From contig JAFYFO010000088.1 in NCBI GenBank assembly GCA_017543725.1, forward strand, positions 1-11,841: a stretch of DNA of 11,841 nucleotides. Reading direction: 5' to 3'. The DNA is from Eubacterium sp. Its GTDB lineage: Bacteria; Bacillota; Clostridia; Oscillospirales; Acutalibacteraceae. Below the pieces are notes generated by a model that saw only the letters and a program-made list of their open reading frames with translations, had not been told where the DNA came from and made no database searches. The translations under genes were made by a program, and so were the position numbers. Shown here in pieces: positions 1-8,012 of this stretch (position 1 is its first letter; every line of letters begins with the position of its first letter).

Positions 1-538
1 CGTTTTCGGAGCAGGGCTTGCGGTAACGCTTGTTACAGCGGTTATTATGCCGAAAATCGGGATAACCGGGGCTGAAATTTATTTCGGAATTCTTTCCTGC
101 CTCGGCTTGTGTATGATAATAGCGGGGCTGATTATGCCTTTGATTGAAAAGTCAAATGCAATAATCGGAATGGCTGTTTGCGCCGTGCTTTTTGCAGTTT
201 TCTATTCAGTCGGTTCGGGTTCGCTTTTGTTCGGGCTGATAAAACTTCCGAAAGCGCTTTATCAGACGAATTATTTAATGCCCCTCGGTTTTTATAACTC
301 AAGTTTTGAAAGCGCCGATTATTTTGCGCTGTTTCCGTGGCTTTTTATGTTCCTTTTCGGAGCCTTTCTCGGAAAATATGCAAAGGGCGGAGCCTTTCCC
401 GAATGGACATATAAAAAACATTCAAAATTCCTTGCCTTTATCGGAAAAAACAGCCTTTGGTTCTATCTTGCCCATCAGCCTGTTATTTATGGAATTTTAT
501 ACCTTATTTCGTTTATAATTGTTTTGATTTACCGTTAG
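1..538 (+). CDS. DUF1624 / heparan-alpha-glucosaminide N-acetyltransferase-like membrane protein (3' part)
   Basis: The reading frame is open from base 2, upstream of the first in-window ATG at 47, so the gene begins outside the window and only about 178 C-terminal residues are seen. They are strongly hydrophobic, with about five membrane-spanning stretches. The C-terminal end has the signature FIGKNSLWFYLAHQPVIYG, typical of DUF1624/HGSNAT_cat and related membrane acyltransferases, in which a GK-SL-x-YL-x-HQP motif precedes the last helix. Family members are integral membrane proteins proposed to move acyl groups across the membrane onto sugars. The substrate cannot be read from this fragment, and the N-terminal part with the expected catalytic histidine is missing. 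The stop is TAG at 536-538, directly before an intrinsic terminator, so this is the last gene of its transcript. Family call fairly sure; function uncertain. Confidence 0.75.
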   Translation, partial: VFGAGLAVTLVTAVIMPKIGITGAEIYFGILSCLGLCMIIAGLIMPLIEKSNAIIGMAVCAVLFAVFYSVGSGSLLFGLIKLPKALYQTNYLMPLGFYNSSFESADYFALFPWLFMFLFGAFLGKYAKGGAFPEWTYKKHSKFLAFIGKNSLWFYLAHQPVIYGILYLISFIIVLIYR

Positions 539-541
539 TTT

Positions 542-573
542 TTAAGACCGTGTTAATGCGGTCTTAATTTTTT
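542..573 (+). terminator. Rho-independent terminator after the DUF1624 gene
   Basis: A perfect 9-bp inverted repeat (TTAAGACCG at 542-550 and CGGTCTTAA at 559-567) encloses an 8-nt loop and is followed at once by six T residues. It lies 3 bp past the TAG stop and separates the upstream gene from the six-gene run beginning at 654. Confidence 0.9.
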
Positions 574-579
574 AAAAAT

Positions 580-627
580 TTTACATAATTTTTCTTTTAC
601 TTCTTATAATAAATGTGTTATTATAAT
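580..627 (+). promoter_or_regulatory. Probable sigma-A promoter region for the 654-7957 gene run
   Basis: Two perfect TATAAT hexamers occur, at 605-610 and 622-627. TTTACA at 580-585 could be the -35 for the first, with a 19-bp spacer. The second has only a weak partner, TTTACT at 596-601, with a 20-bp spacer. Both lie between the terminator and the Shine-Dalgarno site AAAGGA at 639-644. Either or both could be used. The exact start site is not decidable by eye. Confidence 0.6.
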
Positions 628-653
628 ATTGAATTTTCAAAGGATGTGGAAAT

Positions 654-2111
654 ATGAAAAAGGAAAGGTTTGTCGGATTATTATCATTGATGATCGCGCT
701 TTGTCTTTTGTTTTCTTTTTCCGCTCCTTATAAAACGGTTGTTGCTGCCGATAACCGCGCAGAGTTAACCCGGCAGAGAGCGGAACTTGAAAAGAAACTC
801 AGGGAAACAGAGGCAAAACTTGAAAAACTAGGCAAAGAAAGCAAGGAAACCGAAGATTATATCAAAGTTCTTGATGAAAAAATCAGTTATCTCAACAAGC
901 AGTATAAACTTGCAAAAGACGAGGTTGAGCGGATTGAAAGCCGCGTTGATTCGATTGAAAGCAATATCAAATCAAATGAGGATGAAATCCTTTCAATAGA
1001 AGATGAAGTCGGGGCGCTTGAGAAGAATATCAAAACGCTCAACAAGGAGTTTTCCTCAACCTATCGCGAATATTGCAAAAGAATCAGGGCGATATATGTC
1101 AGCGGCGACCAGTCGAGCGTTCTTTCGTTTTTGCTTTTCTCAAACGGCATTTCAAATCTTTTAACAAGATATCAGATGATAAGCGCCGTTTCAAAGCAGG
1201 ACGGCGAACTTCTTAAAAAAGTTCAGCAGCAAACGGATAATATTATTGCAGTTAAAACAAAACTTGATGATGAAAACAAAAAACTTGTTTCAACCCAGAA
1301 GGAACTGAAAACAAACGAGAAAAATCTTAAATCCGAAAAAACCGAACTGCTCAGAAAGCAGGAGGATTTGCTTTCCCAGCAAAAGGAAATTGAAGAACAG
1401 CAACTCGACGCAAACAGCCTTTTGAAAAGACTGCACGATAAAACAAAGGAATACGGCGAATACCGCGACACAACGCAGGAGGAAATCGCCGCGATAGACG
1501 ATGATATTGAGGCGGCTGCAAAAAAATACGCGCCCAAACCCAAAACAACCAAACAAACAACAACCACAACAACTACTACAACAACCACTAAAACAACGAA
1601 GAAAGACGATTCTTCAAAATCAACCGCAAAACGAACGACGACAACGGCCACAACAACCACAACAACTAAATCTTCCTCGTCGCAATACATTAAATTAACC
1701 TATCCCTGCCCGAGTTACACAACCATAACCTGCGGTTTCGGCGATTATTCGGGACACAGGGGATGCGATTTCTCAACAAGGGGAAATGTTAACCAGAGAA
1801 TTGTTGCGGCGGAATCGGGAACGGTTATTATTTCAGCGGATTTAACCAATTCCGACGGAAGTTATCGCAGTTACGGGCGCTATATTGTTATTGCCCACGA
1901 TAAAACAACATCTTCGGGAAAAGAGGTATACACTCTTTACGCCCATAATAATTCAAGACTTGTCAGCGCGGGGGACTATGTTAAAAAAGGTCAGCTTATC
2001 GCATACAGCGGTTCAACCGGCAATTCAACCGGACCCCACTGCCATTTCGAAGTCAGAGTCGGCGGAGCAAGTTATTCCGATACCGTTGACCCTGAGATAT
2101 ATTTACCGTAA
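654..2111 (+). CDS. Secreted coiled-coil M23 peptidoglycan endopeptidase, PcsB/EnvC-like (first paralogue, Thr-rich linker)
   Basis: 485 residues. A signal peptide (about 1-32, likely cut after VVAA) is followed by a long charged coiled coil (about 33-290), a 51-residue linker (294-344) with 26 threonines including a run of 11, and a C-terminal M23/LytM domain (about 345-485). The M23 signatures are intact: GHRGCD gives the zinc ligands H368 and D372, YAHN gives H431, and PHCH gives H462 and H464. The domain should therefore be an active zinc endopeptidase cutting peptide cross-links in the wall. In PcsB and EnvC the coiled coil mediates control by FtsEX; neither FtsE nor FtsX is visible here, so that control is inference. 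The segment from YCKRIRAIYVSG to LLKKV (about 141-185) is shared with the next gene. Shine-Dalgarno AAAGGA lies 9 nt before ATG 654. First gene of the run. Confidence 0.92.
   Translation: MKKERFVGLLSLMIALCLLFSFSAPYKTVVAADNRAELTRQRAELEKKLRETEAKLEKLGKESKETEDYIKVLDEKISYLNKQYKLAKDEVERIESRVDSIESNIKSNEDEILSIEDEVGALEKNIKTLNKEFSSTYREYCKRIRAIYVSGDQSSVLSFLLFSNGISNLLTRYQMISAVSKQDGELLKKVQQQTDNIIAVKTKLDDENKKLVSTQKELKTNEKNLKSEKTELLRKQEDLLSQQKEIEEQQLDANSLLKRLHDKTKEYGEYRDTTQEEIAAIDDDIEAAAKKYAPKPKTTKQTTTTTTTTTTTKTTKKDDSSKSTAKRTTTTATTTTTTKSSSSQYIKLTYPCPSYTTITCGFGDYSGHRGCDFSTRGNVNQRIVAAESGTVIISADLTNSDGSYRSYGRYIVIAHDKTTSSGKEVYTLYAHNNSRLVSAGDYVKKGQLIAYSGSTGNSTGPHCHFEVRVGGASYSDTVDPEIYLP
1533..1685 (+). repeat. Low-complexity ACN-rich tract encoding the Thr-rich linker
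   Basis: This in-gene segment encodes the PT/K/S-rich spacer of the first M23 protein (residues 294-344). It has two threonine blocks: 11 in a row, then 4 plus 6 around one alanine. The codons are mixed ACA, ACC, ACT and ACG, so it is not a pure microsatellite, but ACA ACA ACC patterns recur. The probable role is an extended spacer letting the catalytic domain reach through the wall. The complementary strand reads as a meaningless poly-valine frame. Confidence 0.75.
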
Positions 2112-2121
2112 ATCCAATCTC

Positions 2122-2141
2122 AAAGGAGTTAATATAAATTG
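2122..2141 (+). promoter_or_regulatory. Ribosome binding site and TTG start of the second M23 gene
   Basis: AAAGGAG at 2122-2128 lies 10 nt before TTG at 2139-2141. No ATG or GTG is correctly placed before the signal-peptide codons, and the reading from TTG begins with a standard Lys-rich n-region. TTG initiation is therefore the best choice. It may lower expression relative to the ATG-started upstream paralogue, which is inference. Confidence 0.8.
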
Positions 2142-3587
2142 AAAACCAAAGCATCCAAAAAACTGATTGCAATACTTTTATCCCTCCTGCTTATGCTTTC
2201 ATCCGCGGGTTTGAGCGCTTATGCCAATGAAACAACAACCCTTAAAGACGAGAAAAGCACAACCGAGCAAATAACCGAAAAGGAAGAGGATAAAGTTTCA
2301 AAGGAAGAGGCTCAGCAAACGCTCGAAGAGCAGAAAAAAGACCTTGAAAAGAAACTCAAGGAAAACGAAAAACTTCTTGCGTCTTTTGAAGAAGACGCAA
2401 AGGTTACCGCTCAGTACATAGACGCGCTTGATGAAAAAATCGGATATATAAACGAAGAACTCAATATTCTTGATAAGCAGATTGCAGAGGCTAAATCAAA
2501 GGTTGATGAACTCAGCGCTCAGATAGCGCCGCTTGAAAAGCAACTCAAAGTTCTTGAAAAAGAATATGATAAAGCCAAAGAAGAATTTGATAAACTCAGC
2601 GATGAATTCGATAAAATATATAACGCGTACTGCCTGCGCCTTCGCGCAATGTATATCAGCGGAAGAAGCGGGATTCTTGCCGCGCTTTTAACAAGCAAGG
2701 ATTTATCCCAGTTCATAACCCGAATTGAAATGATAAGAGCCGTTTCAAGAGCGGACGCTCAACTTCTTAAAAAAGTCAATGCAAAAATGGAACAAATCAT
2801 AACCCGCCAGGACGGTCTTAACGAGAAAAAAGCGGCGGTTTTAAAGGCTCGCAGTGAACTTGATGAAAAGAAAAAGGAATGTGTTAAACAGCAAAAATCA
2901 ATTGAGTCAAAACAGCAGGAAGTTGCAAGCAAAAAAGTTTCCCTTTCGGAAAACAGAGCGCAGAGCGACAGCCTTTTTGCGCAGTACAGCGCCAAAACGC
3001 AGATGTATACCGAGTTCAGAAACGAGGATGAAGAACTTGTTAAGAGCGTTGATAATGAAATAGACGCACTCCTCAGCGGACTTAAAGCGCCCGATGAGGT
3101 AACAACTGCTAAGAGCGCCGAGCATAATCCCGATGATTATAATGGCGGCGACAGTGATGAAAATTCGCTTTACAGCGGTTCAAACGCAGTTCTTAATCTA
3201 ACATATCCCGCTCCCGGTCACTATGCTGTATCCCAGGAATACGGTCACTACAGAAACGGCAGACCCCACACGGGAATTGATTTTCCCTATCCGACGGGCT
3301 CAAAGGTTGTTGCCGCTCAGAAGGGAATAGTTATCAAGGTTAAGCGCCTGAATTACTCCTACGGCTACTATATTATGATTTACCACGGAACAGACGCCAA
3401 AGGCAGAAAAATCGTAACCCTTTATGCGCATAATTCGTCAATTCTTGTTTCTGTCGGTCAGAGCGTTAAAAAGGGCGAACAGATTGCAAAGGGCGGTTCA
3501 ACAGGAAACTCAACAGGACCCCACTGCCACTTTGAAATGATTATTGACGGCGCCAAGGTTAATCCGAAAAACTATCTATCACGATGA
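2139..3587 (+). CDS. Secreted coiled-coil M23 peptidoglycan endopeptidase, PcsB/EnvC-like (second paralogue, acidic linker)
   Basis: 482 residues, 27 bp after the first paralogue and sharing its architecture. A signal peptide (about 1-29, cut after SAYA) is followed by a Glu/Lys-rich coiled coil (about 45-320), a short acidic Asn/Asp/Gly-rich linker (about 322-352) instead of a Thr tract, and a C-terminal M23 domain. Active-site residues are intact: H377 and D381 in PHTGID, H431 in YAHN, and H462 and H464 in PHCH. The last four blocks align almost position for position with the first paralogue, so the pair arose by tandem duplication. The block YCLRLRAMYISG matches the conserved patch of PcsB-type proteins. 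The likely role is regulated cleavage of peptidoglycan cross-links during division or separation. The stop TGA overlaps the queH start as ATGA at 3584. Starts with TTG. Confidence 0.92.
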   Translation: MKTKASKKLIAILLSLLLMLSSAGLSAYANETTTLKDEKSTTEQITEKEEDKVSKEEAQQTLEEQKKDLEKKLKENEKLLASFEEDAKVTAQYIDALDEKIGYINEELNILDKQIAEAKSKVDELSAQIAPLEKQLKVLEKEYDKAKEEFDKLSDEFDKIYNAYCLRLRAMYISGRSGILAALLTSKDLSQFITRIEMIRAVSRADAQLLKKVNAKMEQIITRQDGLNEKKAAVLKARSELDEKKKECVKQQKSIESKQQEVASKKVSLSENRAQSDSLFAQYSAKTQMYTEFRNEDEELVKSVDNEIDALLSGLKAPDEVTTAKSAEHNPDDYNGGDSDENSLYSGSNAVLNLTYPAPGHYAVSQEYGHYRNGRPHTGIDFPYPTGSKVVAAQKGIVIKVKRLNYSYGYYIMIYHGTDAKGRKIVTLYAHNSSILVSVGQSVKKGEQIAKGGSTGNSTGPHCHFEMIIDGAKVNPKNYLSR

Positions 3588-4210
3588 ACAAAGTTAATTA
3601 TCAACTTCAAACAGATAAAATCATAAATAAAATTCAAAGCGAGGGCACAGCGCCGAGGCTTCTGCTTCACAGTTGCTGCGCCCCTTGTTCGAGTTACACC
3701 CTTGAATATCTGAGCGATTATTTTGAAATAACCGTTTTTTATTATAATCCGAATATTTCTCCGAAAGAGGAATTTGAAAAGCGCTTTTCCGAGCAGAAAA
3801 GGCTTATTGAAGCGCTTGAAACAAAGAATAAGGTTTCGCTTATAAAGGGCGAATATAACGAGCGGGATTTTTTCGATATTGCAAAAGGATTTGAAAATGC
3901 AAAAGAGGGATATGAAAGATGTTTCAGGTGCTATCGCCTGAGACTTGAAAAAACCGCACAAACGGCAAAAAAAGAAAATTTTGATTATTTCTGCACAACG
4001 CTTTCAATAAGCCCGCTGAAAAATTCTCAGAAAATCAATGAAATCGGATTTGAAACTGCCGAAAAATACGGCGTTTGCTGGCTTCCGTCGGATTTCAAGA
4101 AGAAAGAGGGCTTCAAGCGCTCAATAGAACTGAGCCGCGAATATGATTTATACCGTCAGGATTTTTGCGGCTGCGTTTATTCAAAAAGAGAAAGGGAAAA
4201 CAGAGAATGA
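3584..4210 (+). CDS. queH: Epoxyqueuosine reductase QueH (DUF208 family)
   Basis: 208 residues, the usual length for QueH, the cobalamin-independent enzyme that reduces epoxyqueuosine to queuosine at the wobble position of GUN-anticodon tRNAs. All cysteine motifs expected for its iron-sulfur and iron centre are present: HSCCAPCSS (C31, C32, C35), CFRCYRLRLEKTA (C113, C116) and DFCGC near the C-terminus (C196, C198). The segments FYYNPNISPKEEFEKR and TTLSISPLKN are also family hallmarks. It is cytosolic, with no signal peptide. The start ATG overlaps the stop of the upstream M23 gene (ATGA), and its own stop overlaps the rarA start in the same way, implying translational coupling at both ends. 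No other queuosine gene is in the window, so it may act on tRNA modified by distant genes or on salvaged precursor. Confidence 0.95.
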   Translation: MNKVNYQLQTDKIINKIQSEGTAPRLLLHSCCAPCSSYTLEYLSDYFEITVFYYNPNISPKEEFEKRFSEQKRLIEALETKNKVSLIKGEYNERDFFDIAKGFENAKEGYERCFRCYRLRLEKTAQTAKKENFDYFCTTLSISPLKNSQKINEIGFETAEKYGVCWLPSDFKKKEGFKRSIELSREYDLYRQDFCGCVYSKRERENRE

Positions 4211-5475
4211 ACACTCCTCTTGCAGACAGAATAAGACCCGGCGAACTCAGCGAGGTTGTCGGTCAGAAGCACCTTCTCAGCGAGGGGAAGGCTCTTTATA
4301 ATATGATTGAAAACGGCGAAATTCCCAATCTGATTTTCTACGGCCCTTCGGGAGTCGGAAAAACAACCGTTGCTTCGATAATCGCAAAAAGAACTAAGCG
4401 CGCTTTGAGAAAACTCAACGGAACAAGCGCTTCAACAAGCGATATAAGGGATATTGTTGCCGAAATAGATACTTTCACTGCGCCAAACGGAATACTTCTT
4501 TATCTTGATGAAATTCAGTATTTCAACAAGCGCCAGCAGCAAAGCCTTCTTGAATACATAGAAAACGGAAAAATAACTCTTATCGCTTCAACAACCGAAA
4601 ATCCTTATTTTTATGTTTATTCCGCAATTCTTTCGCGTTCAACCGTTTTTGAATTCAAAAGCATTGAAAGCGAGGATATAATTCCGGCGGTTAAAAGGGG
4701 ATTTGATTTTCTTGCAAAGGAAAACAATATTGAAATTGAATATAGCGACGAGGTTTTGAAAAAGATTGCATACGGCTGCGGCGGCGATGTCCGCAAGGCG
4801 CTCAACTCAGTTGAAAACTGCTATCTTGCAACAACCGCAAAAGACGGCAAAAAGATTATTCTGCCCGAAACCGCCGAAGAACTTGCGCAAAAATCCTCAA
4901 TGCGCTACGACCGTGACGGCAACGAGCACTACGATATTGTTTCTGCATATCAGAAAAGTATGCGCGGCTCAGACCCCGATGCGGCGCTTCACTATCTTGC
5001 AAGACTTCTTGAAGCGGGGGATTTGCCAAGCGCGTGCAGAAGGCTTATGGTTTGCGCCTGCGAAGATGTCGGGCTTGCATATCCGCAGATAATCCCGATT
5101 GTCAAGGCGGCTGTTGACGCCGCTATGATGGTTGGCCTTCCCGAGGCGAGAATTCCCCTTGCAGACGCGGTTATCCTTGTTGCAACCTCGCCAAAGAGCA
5201 ACAGCGGCGCAAACGCTATTGATATGGCGATTTCGGATATTAAAAAGGGTAATATCGGTCCTATTCCGAGAACGCTTCAGAATAAGCATTTCGACGGTGA
5301 GGACGCTGAAGTTAAAGGTCAGCATTATGTTTATCCCCATCCGTATCCAAATCACTGGGTTAAACAGCAGTATCTTCCCGATAAGATAAAAAACGCCGTT
5401 TACTATGAATTCGGCGATAACAAAAACGAGCAGGCTTTCAAAGCCTATTGGGACAAGATAAAGGGAAATAAGTAA
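4207..5475 (+). CDS. rarA: Replication-associated recombination protein A (RarA/MgsA), AAA+ ATPase
   Basis: 422 residues from ATG 4207. An upstream in-frame TTG at 4165 adds 14 residues that do not resemble RarA and lie inside queH; the ATG has an AAAGGGA site (4191-4197) and forms ATGA with the queH stop. An N-terminal LADRIRPGELSEVVGQKHLL block precedes Walker A GPSGVGKT (46-53), Walker B LYLDE (98-102) and a sensor-1 STTENP block (128-133). The second half carries the RarA/WRNIP1 C-terminal signature with GSDPDAALHYLARLLEAGD and ACEDVGLAYPQ. Walker B continues QYFNKRQQQ rather than the HRFNKAQQD of E. coli, which I take as normal clostridial variation. The protein acts at stalled replication forks. 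Its neighbour nth is also a genome-maintenance gene, so the two may be co-expressed for that reason. Confidence 0.95.
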   Translation: MNTPLADRIRPGELSEVVGQKHLLSEGKALYNMIENGEIPNLIFYGPSGVGKTTVASIIAKRTKRALRKLNGTSASTSDIRDIVAEIDTFTAPNGILLYLDEIQYFNKRQQQSLLEYIENGKITLIASTTENPYFYVYSAILSRSTVFEFKSIESEDIIPAVKRGFDFLAKENNIEIEYSDEVLKKIAYGCGGDVRKALNSVENCYLATTAKDGKKIILPETAEELAQKSSMRYDRDGNEHYDIVSAYQKSMRGSDPDAALHYLARLLEAGDLPSACRRLMVCACEDVGLAYPQIIPIVKAAVDAAMMVGLPEARIPLADAVILVATSPKSNSGANAIDMAISDIKKGNIGPIPRTLQNKHFDGEDAEVKGQHYVYPHPYPNHWVKQQYLPDKIKNAVYYEFGDNKNEQAFKAYWDKIKGNK

Positions 5476-6110
5476 TGACGAGAAAAGAGAGAACGCTAAA
5501 CGCAATTGAAATTCTGAAAAAAGAATATCCCGAGGCGATTTGTTCGCTCAACGCTTCAAATCCCTTTGAACTTCTTGTTGCAACAAGACTTTCTGCTCAA
5601 TGCACGGATGCGAGAGTCAATCTCGTTACTCCTGCGCTTTTTGCGAAGTATCAAACGCTTGACGATTACGCAAACGCCGATTTGAAAGATGTTGAAGAAA
5701 TAATTAAATCCTGCGGATTTTATAAGAATAAAGCGGAGTCGATTATCGGAATGGCGCAGAAAATCAGGGATGATTTCGGCGGAAAAGTTCCCGATAATAT
5801 CGAGGATTTGATAACTCTTCCCGGAGTCGGAAGAAAAACGGCAAATCTCATTGTCGGCGATGTATACGGCAAAGAGAGCATTGTTGTTGACACTCATATG
5901 ATAAGAATTTCAAACCGCATTGGTCTGGTAAGCGATAAAGAGCCCGTTAAAATCGAAACGGCGCTTAAAAAGGTTGTTCCTGCCGAAGAGGGCTCCGCTT
6001 TCTGCCACAGAATTGTGCTTTTCGGGCGCGATATCTGCAGCGCAAGAAATCCTAAATGCGATATTTGCCCAATGAATGAAAACTGCAAAAAAGTTGGTGT
6101 TAAAAAATGA
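5475..6110 (+). CDS. nth: Endonuclease III, DNA glycosylase/AP lyase
   Basis: 211 residues, matching E. coli Nth in length and almost in numbering. It excises oxidised pyrimidines and nicks at AP sites in base excision repair. The helix-hairpin-helix LPGVGRKTAN contains the catalytic lysine K121, and VVDTHMIRISNRIG contains the catalytic aspartate D139 (E. coli K120 and D138). The [4Fe-4S] motif C-x6-C-x2-C-x5-C is complete at C188, C195, C198 and C204. The N-terminal RLSAQCTDARVN block is standard apart from Cys where Ala is common. The start ATG shares its A with the rarA stop (TAATG), with an AAGGGA Shine-Dalgarno inside the end of rarA. The stop overlaps the next gene as ATGA at 6107. Cytosolic; complete. 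Confidence 0.96.
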   Translation: MTRKERTLNAIEILKKEYPEAICSLNASNPFELLVATRLSAQCTDARVNLVTPALFAKYQTLDDYANADLKDVEEIIKSCGFYKNKAESIIGMAQKIRDDFGGKVPDNIEDLITLPGVGRKTANLIVGDVYGKESIVVDTHMIRISNRIGLVSDKEPVKIETALKKVVPAEEGSAFCHRIVLFGRDICSARNPKCDICPMNENCKKVGVKK

Positions 6111-7957
6111 GATTATTCAAAACTGTTATTTCTGCACTGCTCTGCCTGACGATGGCGTTTTCGTCGGGCGTTATCTGCTATGCGGATGATAATTATGAAT
6201 TACAGCGAGAGAATCCCTTTTATTCGGGAAGAGATATTTCGCGCGCAACGCTTGATTCCCTTGAAAATGAAAAATCATCAACAGTCAAAACTCTTGATTC
6301 AAAAAAGTATTATTCGGACGGCTTGGAACTCTATAAGATAATGAGGGATAACTTTGTTAAGCGAAACACGAATTTCACGATTAATTATCTGACGAAAGAC
6401 CGTGTTTCTTATGAAAATGTTATCGACAGAATTGAAAAACTCTATGTTAACGCAACCGAGGAGGCGCTCTCCGAAGGCACTACGGACGGAGATTATATCC
6501 GCTGGGTTGTCGGCTCTTTTTCCGTAAACAGAAGCGGCAAATCAAATTATTTCAACGAAAAACATAAAGACGGATACTATTACTACACTTTGGATTTATC
6601 TTTCACCTATTATGATTCCGCTCAGCAGGAAAAAGAGGTTGATAAGGTTGTTAACGCCTTTGTTGCTTCGGTGGACACAAACAGTTTAACCGATTATCAG
6701 ATTATCAAAAAAGTCCATGATTTCATCTGCTCAAAAACGGTTTATGACGATTATGCGGCTGAAAACAACGACGGCAATGAATATGCCGCAACAGCATACG
6801 GCGCTTTGGTTAAGGGCAAATGCATCTGCCAGGGATATTCCGTTGCGTTTTACAGAATTTGCAAAGAACTTGGCTACAGCGTGCGCTTTGTTTCCTCAAA
6901 TCCAAAATGGGGATGCCACGCGTGGAATTTAGTTATGCTTGACGGCAAATATTATTATGTTGACGCAACCTGGGACGACACTTTTATAGACAGCGGCGAA
7001 ACCGATAAGGCAAACACATATCTTCTTGTTAACTATAAAACTCTTCGCTCGGATGACAGCATAATCGGCGAGCACACTCTTGATAACAAATACTATGACG
7101 ATGAATACTTCTGCGAAAACACCCTTGAATTCATTGACGAAAGCAACTACGATAAAACAAATAAAAACCTTCTCTCGCAAAGCGTTATAAAACTTGATAA
7201 AAAGAGTTTCACATATACGGGAAGCAAAATTGAAGCGGGCGTTTGGGTTGTTTCAAACGAGGAAACACCCGAATTTTCACTTTCTTATTCAAATAATAAG
7301 AATGTTGGAACTGCAAGGGTTGATTTGGTTTCAAAGGATAATTCAAGAGTGCTCTCCCAAAGGCAGTTCGTTATTTCTCCCGGCAAAATGACCGCGCTTT
7401 CCCTTGCTTCTTCGGGCAGGGCGGAAACTTCGCTTCAACTCGCCTGGAGCAAAACAATCGGCGCTTCGGGATACGAAATTGAAATTTATGAAGACGGAAA
7501 CTGGTTCAGTGAGAAAAAACCCGCCGCTTCAAGCACAAGCGCAAAAATAACGAACCTTAATCCCGCAACAAAATATACTTTCAGAATAAGAAGTTATGTT
7601 TCGGCGCTCGGCAAAAAATATTATTCTCCCTACAGCAAGGTTTATAAAACCTCAACAAAGCCGAAATCGCCGAAGATTTCTTCTCTTTCAACGAAATCCA
7701 AAAGCATAACGGTTAAATGGAAAAAAGTTAAGTGTTCGGGCTATGAAATAGAGTATTCAACCGATAAATCAATGAAAAACGCCAAAACGATTAAAATTTC
7801 TTCCTCGAAAACCGTCAGCAAGAAAATTAAAAACCTGAAAAAGGGCAAAAAATATTATTTCAGAATACGGGCGTTCAAGAATTATACTTCCGCTTCGGGC
7901 AAAAACTGCACCAGCTATTCTTCCCGCAGCGCAAAAAACAGCATAATTTGTAAATAA
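6107..7957 (+). CDS. Secreted transglutaminase-like protein with Ig-like and two FN3 domains
   Basis: 616 residues. A signal peptide (about 1-26, ending near CYAD) is followed by a region of unknown fold (about 30-185) and a transglutaminase-core domain (about 190-305). The core holds the triad C241 in CQGYS, H271 in HAWN and D286 in VDATWDD. Residues 361-424 resemble the small Ig-like repeat common in clostridial surface proteins (FTYTG then YSNNKNVGTA). Two FN3 domains follow (about 425-517 and 518-616), each with a GYEIE strand and a Y-FRIR motif; the second is very rich in Lys and Ser. There is no LPXTG motif, transmembrane anchor or SLH domain, so release or charge-based wall binding is likely. 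Activity could be peptide cross-linking or cysteine-protease-like cleavage; the substrate is unknown. It closes the coupled gene run through ATGA with nth. Confidence 0.88.
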   Translation: MRLFKTVISALLCLTMAFSSGVICYADDNYELQRENPFYSGRDISRATLDSLENEKSSTVKTLDSKKYYSDGLELYKIMRDNFVKRNTNFTINYLTKDRVSYENVIDRIEKLYVNATEEALSEGTTDGDYIRWVVGSFSVNRSGKSNYFNEKHKDGYYYYTLDLSFTYYDSAQQEKEVDKVVNAFVASVDTNSLTDYQIIKKVHDFICSKTVYDDYAAENNDGNEYAATAYGALVKGKCICQGYSVAFYRICKELGYSVRFVSSNPKWGCHAWNLVMLDGKYYYVDATWDDTFIDSGETDKANTYLLVNYKTLRSDDSIIGEHTLDNKYYDDEYFCENTLEFIDESNYDKTNKNLLSQSVIKLDKKSFTYTGSKIEAGVWVVSNEETPEFSLSYSNNKNVGTARVDLVSKDNSRVLSQRQFVISPGKMTALSLASSGRAETSLQLAWSKTIGASGYEIEIYEDGNWFSEKKPAASSTSAKITNLNPATKYTFRIRSYVSALGKKYYSPYSKVYKTSTKPKSPKISSLSTKSKSITVKWKKVKCSGYEIEYSTDKSMKNAKTIKISSSKTVSKKIKNLKKGKKYYFRIRAFKNYTSASGKNCTSYSSRSAKNSIICK

Positions 7958-7963
7958 TTTCAC

Positions 7964-7995
7964 TTGATATAATGCGGCTCAGGTGATATTATAAT
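7964..7995 (+). promoter_or_regulatory. Probable promoter of guaB
   Basis: TTGATA at 7964-7969 is a good -35 hexamer. The -10 could be TATTAT at 7987-7992 with an ideal 17-bp spacer, or the perfect TATAAT at 7990-7995 with a 20-bp spacer. The predicted transcript starts near 8000 and has a leader of about 90 nt. No intrinsic terminator separates this promoter from the upstream gene, so read-through from the preceding run is also possible. Confidence 0.7.
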
Positions 7996-8012
7996 AAAAA
8001 TATTCCTTATTG

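Noticed and set aside
1223..1690. Minus-strand open frame rich in valine, 155 codons
   Set aside because: It is the complement of the ACN-rich threonine linker and coiled coil of the M23 gene. It has no ribosome site, no recognisable domain and only low-complexity sequence.
4165..4206. Upstream TTG start extending rarA by 14 residues
   Set aside because: The added residues do not match RarA N-termini, while ATG 4207 has a Shine-Dalgarno site and the ATGA overlap seen at neighbouring junctions.
4501..4530. RarA Walker B followed by QYFNKRQQQ instead of HRFNKAQQD
   Set aside because: The catalytic D101 and E102 and sensor residues are intact; I take this as ordinary variation within clostridial RarA proteins.
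4969..5505. Minus-strand open frame of 178 codons opposite rarA
   Set aside because: It lies fully inside rarA and the start of nth, both with complete family motifs. The translated product shows no known motif.
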